From Chionis minor (Eukaryota > Chordata > Aves > Charadriiformes > Chionididae), in assembly GCA_013398295.1 (NCBI GenBank), contig VZSF01001026.1:193533-257532 (forward strand): a DNA stretch of 64,000 nucleotides, given 5' to 3'. Positions 1 to 64,000 of the stretch are shown piece by piece. A program made the position numbers and the translations under genes. The notes beneath the pieces are model-generated. The model was not told where the DNA came from and did no database searches. It saw nothing but the letters and a program-made list of their open reading frames with translations. Within the stretch, counting starts at the first letter, position 1. Each line of letters opens with the position of its first letter.

Positions 1-260
1 GTAAAAGCAACTTAACACACACTTCTACAGGATTTTAACATTTTAAATTTTCTCAGACACGTTTTATTTTATCACTCACTGCACCCTCCCTCTGCATTAT
101 TGCTGTCAGTATCTGTTAAGTGCAGTTTTCCACATATGTTCCCTCAACAAAGAGTGTCTACAGACCAGTAGGAGCTCTTAAAGTCAATAATTTTGACTGA
201 TCTGGAAATAATTCTTACCTGTAAATGTTGTCTTAAATACCATTCCAAAGAGTTACTTAC

Positions 261-63734
<63,474 letters not shown>

Positions 63735-64000
63735 CTGTAAAATGAAACAAAGGCATAGTTATGGAAATGGTATCATAACCACAAATTTAAAAATAAATAA
63801 CTGAAAGTGACTGGAAAGCAAAACTATTTAGGCAAACATTTGAAACCAGGACTAGTTTAAAACAGAAAATACATGTTTATAAGCAGTTTGATAAGAACTC
63901 CTACTCTTCACCTGCACTGGTTGCAAACTGTATCAAAATTACTTTCCAAATCTATATTCAAAACTTAATACTTAAATTTGCATCCAGTCATGCCAGCTGA
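63735..64000 (-). other. ARFGEF1: 3' end of intron 1
   Basis: These bases lie immediately upstream of exon 2 in the transcript. A T-rich stretch leads into the ttacag acceptor. Exon 1 with the start codon is not in the window. Confidence 0.85.

Overview
The window is a stretch of a bird genome occupied by one gene, ARFGEF1, on the minus strand. ARFGEF1 encodes BIG1, the brefeldin A-inhibited guanine-nucleotide exchange factor that activates class I ARF GTPases at the trans-Golgi. The avian assignment rests on several 5'-truncated CR1 LINEs. Two of them end in the ATTCTATG-type 3' terminus typical of avian CR1, and the introns are compact. I cannot name the order or species.

The gene runs from high to low coordinates. 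I could place 37 consecutive coding exons (63734 down to 261), all with GT donors and AG acceptors and all joining in a consistent frame. They total 5252 coding bases, about 1750 codons with no in-frame stop. They correspond to exons 2-38 of the 39-exon vertebrate gene. Exon 1 (start codon, promoter) lies beyond position 64000 and exon 39 (last ~54 codons, stop, 3' UTR) lies below position 1. If exon 1 supplies 42 residues, the numbering agrees with the human protein at known landmarks: the basic KKPK signal at 711-714, the catalytic glutamate E793 and the PKA-site serine S883.

Layout in gene order: exons 2-5 encode the N-terminal DCB region; 6-8 an acidic, Gln/His/Ser-rich variable linker; 9-13 the HUS region, with the HUS-box residues NYDCD in exon 12; 14-18 the Sec7 catalytic domain; 19-32 the HDS1-HDS3 helical repeats; 33-34 a lineage-variable Ser/Pro linker; 35-38 the HDS4 region. 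Ten introns of about 80-410 bases sit among multi-kilobase introns. The largest (intron 4, about 9.2 kb) carries the longest CR1.

Everything else is intronic: five CR1 fragments (two form an inverted pair in intron 19), GT-rich and dinucleotide repeats, two G-quadruplex motifs, and several palindromes including a 44-base near-perfect one in intron 20. I found no second protein-coding gene, tRNA, rRNA, CRISPR array or prokaryotic feature, and nothing that I would call a new biological system. The most unusual structures are the palindromes and the inverted CR1 pair.
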